The position numbers and the translations under genes are program-made. Shown one piece after another: positions 62,791 to 64,000 of a stretch of DNA of 64,000 nucleotides (position 1 is the stretch's first letter; the number at the start of each line of letters is the position of its first letter). Source of the stretch: Isoetes taiwanensis (lineage: Eukaryota; Streptophyta; Lycopodiopsida; Isoetales; Isoetaceae); assembly GCA_021234155.1 (NCBI GenBank), contig JAJEKV010000028.1:3556567-3620566 (forward strand), given 5' to 3'. The notes beneath the pieces are model-generated. The model was not told the origin of the DNA and did not search any database. It saw only the letters and a program-made list of their open reading frames with translations.

Positions 62791-64000
62791 TCTAAACGAG
62801 GTGCACCTGGACTACCACAGTCGTCGGATTTGCCAATCCTACGGCCCAGATCGTATGTTGGGGCCCCTGAGCACCTCTCGTTTTGCTTATAGTCATTTAT
62901 AAATGGAGGCGCCTATGATTTTAAAATATGAAATATGATTTCGCCTAAGGTTTTGCAAAAATATCAAACCTCTATACGACTTGCCTAAGATTTTAGAATA
63001 TGAAATACGGGAGCTCGAACCTCTACCAAAATAATTCAATATCCTAACTAAGACTACCTTAATCAATATACCCAATGAGCTATCTTGGATCTATATTTTT
63101 TTTTTAACAACCTATTGGATTGTTTTAGGGATATGTCCATATGGTTTCAGGAATTGTTATTTTACATCCATATCAAATCCTGGAACCCCATGTTATTTTG
63201 CTACATATTCTAAACGAGGTGCACCCTGGACTATCACAGTCATCGGATTCGCCACTCCTATGGCCCAGATCGTATGTTGGGGCTCCTAAGCACCTCTCAT
63301 TTCGCTTATAGTCATTTATGATTGGAGGCACCTATGATTTTGAAATATGAAATACGATTTCGCCTAAGGTTTTGCAGAAATATCGAACCCAATTTCGCCT
63401 AAGGTTTTGCAGAAATATCGAACCTCTATATGACTTTGCCTAAGATTTTAGAATATGAAATAAGGGAGCTCGAACCTCTACCAAAATAATTCAATGTCCT
63501 AACTAAGACTAATTTAACCAATATACCCAGTGAGCTAATGCAATTATTTTTTATCTTGAATCTATAATTTTTTTTATAACAACCTATTCGATTGTTTTAG
63601 GGATATGTCTTCCATATGGTTTCAAGAATTGTTATTTTGCATCCATATCAAATCCCCTTGGAACCCCCTATTATTTTGCTACATATTCTAAAAGAGGTGC
63701 ACCCTGGACTACCACAATCATCGGATTCGCCAATCCTACGACCCAAATCGTATATTGGGGCTGAGCACCTCTCGTTTTGATTATAGTCATTTATAATTGG
63801 AGGCGCCTATGATTTTGAAATATGAAATACGATTTCGCCAAAGGTTTTACAGAAATATCGAACCTCTATACGACTTTGCCTAAGATTTTAGAATATGAAA
63901 TACGGGAGCTCGAACCTCTACCAAAATAATTCGATGTCCTAACTAAGACTACTTTAACCAATATACCCAGTGAGCGCGATTATTTTTTATCTTGAATCTA
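62791..64000 (-). repeat. Tandem array of a 418-478-bp repeat, three units, open at window end
   Basis: TCTAAA.GAGGTGCACC occurs at 62791, 63209 and 63687, giving periods of 418 and 478. The second unit is longer mainly because of an internal 36-bp duplication (TTTCGCCTAAGGTTTTGCAG twice, 63355-63420) and about 20 bp near 63540. Landmarks in each unit are GCCAATCCTACGGCCCAGAT, CGTATGTTGGGG, GGAGGCGCCTATGATTTT, ACGGGAGCTCGAACCTCTAC, AATATACCCA.TGAGC, TTGTTTTAGGGATATGTC and CAAGAATTGTTATTTTGCAT. Units two and three also begin with GTTATTTTGCTACATATTCT. An inverted single copy is at 25538-25903. Minus is chosen because tRNA-promoter-like boxes read on that strand. Confidence 0.9.

Noticed and set aside
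62791-64000. Calling the repeat a standard tRNA-derived SINE
   Set aside because: The A- and B-box-like sequences are over 100 nt from the apparent unit start, the B box has a mismatch and no poly(A) end is defined, so only the box resemblance is reported.
62791-64000. CRISPR-like array
   Set aside because: Repeat units are hundreds of bases long, have no spacers and the genome is a plant nuclear one.

Overview
This is a piece of a land-plant nuclear genome. It is AT-rich, introns are short and spliceosomal, and most of the 64 kb is transposable-element debris on both strands. Two host genes are clear. One is an A-type cyclin-dependent kinase (CDKA/cdc2, minus strand, 57965-59992, eight exons, 294 residues, PSTAIRE intact). 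The other is a DUF599 membrane protein (minus strand, 26289-27546, two exons, 226 residues, joined by a GC-AG intron). The kinase resembles conifer, fern and moss CDKA more than grass CDKA. One LINE family here (YVDD/YADD polymerase, C-terminal CxxC..H..C knuckle, microsatellite 3' ends) is a type I associate with non-flowering plants. A fern, lycophyte or similar lineage is therefore my best guess, held loosely.

Layout. 1-4934: old plus-strand L1-like LINE ending in poly(A). 4936-5935: an unassigned minus-strand coding remnant and a block rich in CGACTA motifs. 5940-9130: a second LINE remnant, split by a 2307-bp LTR-like insertion (6570-8876) with a clean 5-bp target duplication. 9190-11527: a third LINE. 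12679-15525: decayed hAT-type transposase, minus strand. 15.8-25.9 kb: gene-poor, with two copies of a foldback element, several dispersed repeats and one unidentified coiled-coil reading frame (21.7-22.4 kb). 26.3-28.2 kb: the DUF599 gene and a palindrome- and G-box-rich upstream region. 28.2-33.5 kb: no gene seen. 33.5-38.8 kb: two copies of the microsatellite-tailed LINE, each carrying a later insertion. 38.8-45.8 kb: a foldback element, a PIF/Harbinger-like transposase fragment, two copies of its probable Myb/SANT-like partner, and two more LINE copies next to (CT)n runs of about 160-170 bp. 46.9-54.7 kb: the most complete L1-type LINE (about 7.8 kb, minus), with a candidate 12-bp target duplication. 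54.8-56.6 kb: LINE and zinc-knuckle gag scraps. 57.6-60 kb: CDKA and its 3' flank. 62.8-64 kb: tandem array of a roughly 420-480 bp repeat that runs off the window; one inverted copy lies at 25.5-25.9 kb.

The two host genes show no functional link beyond sharing a strand. The main value of the window is its nested-insertion record: for two insertions the pre-insertion LINE reading frame is recovered exactly by removing the insert and one target duplication, and a third leaves a readable frame but lacks a convincing target duplication. I found no wholly new biochemical system. The most unusual items are the LINE 3' ends that abut long pyrimidine microsatellites, the head-to-tail insertion in a LINE, and the dispersed repeat with terminal 20-nt direct motifs and tRNA-promoter-like boxes.
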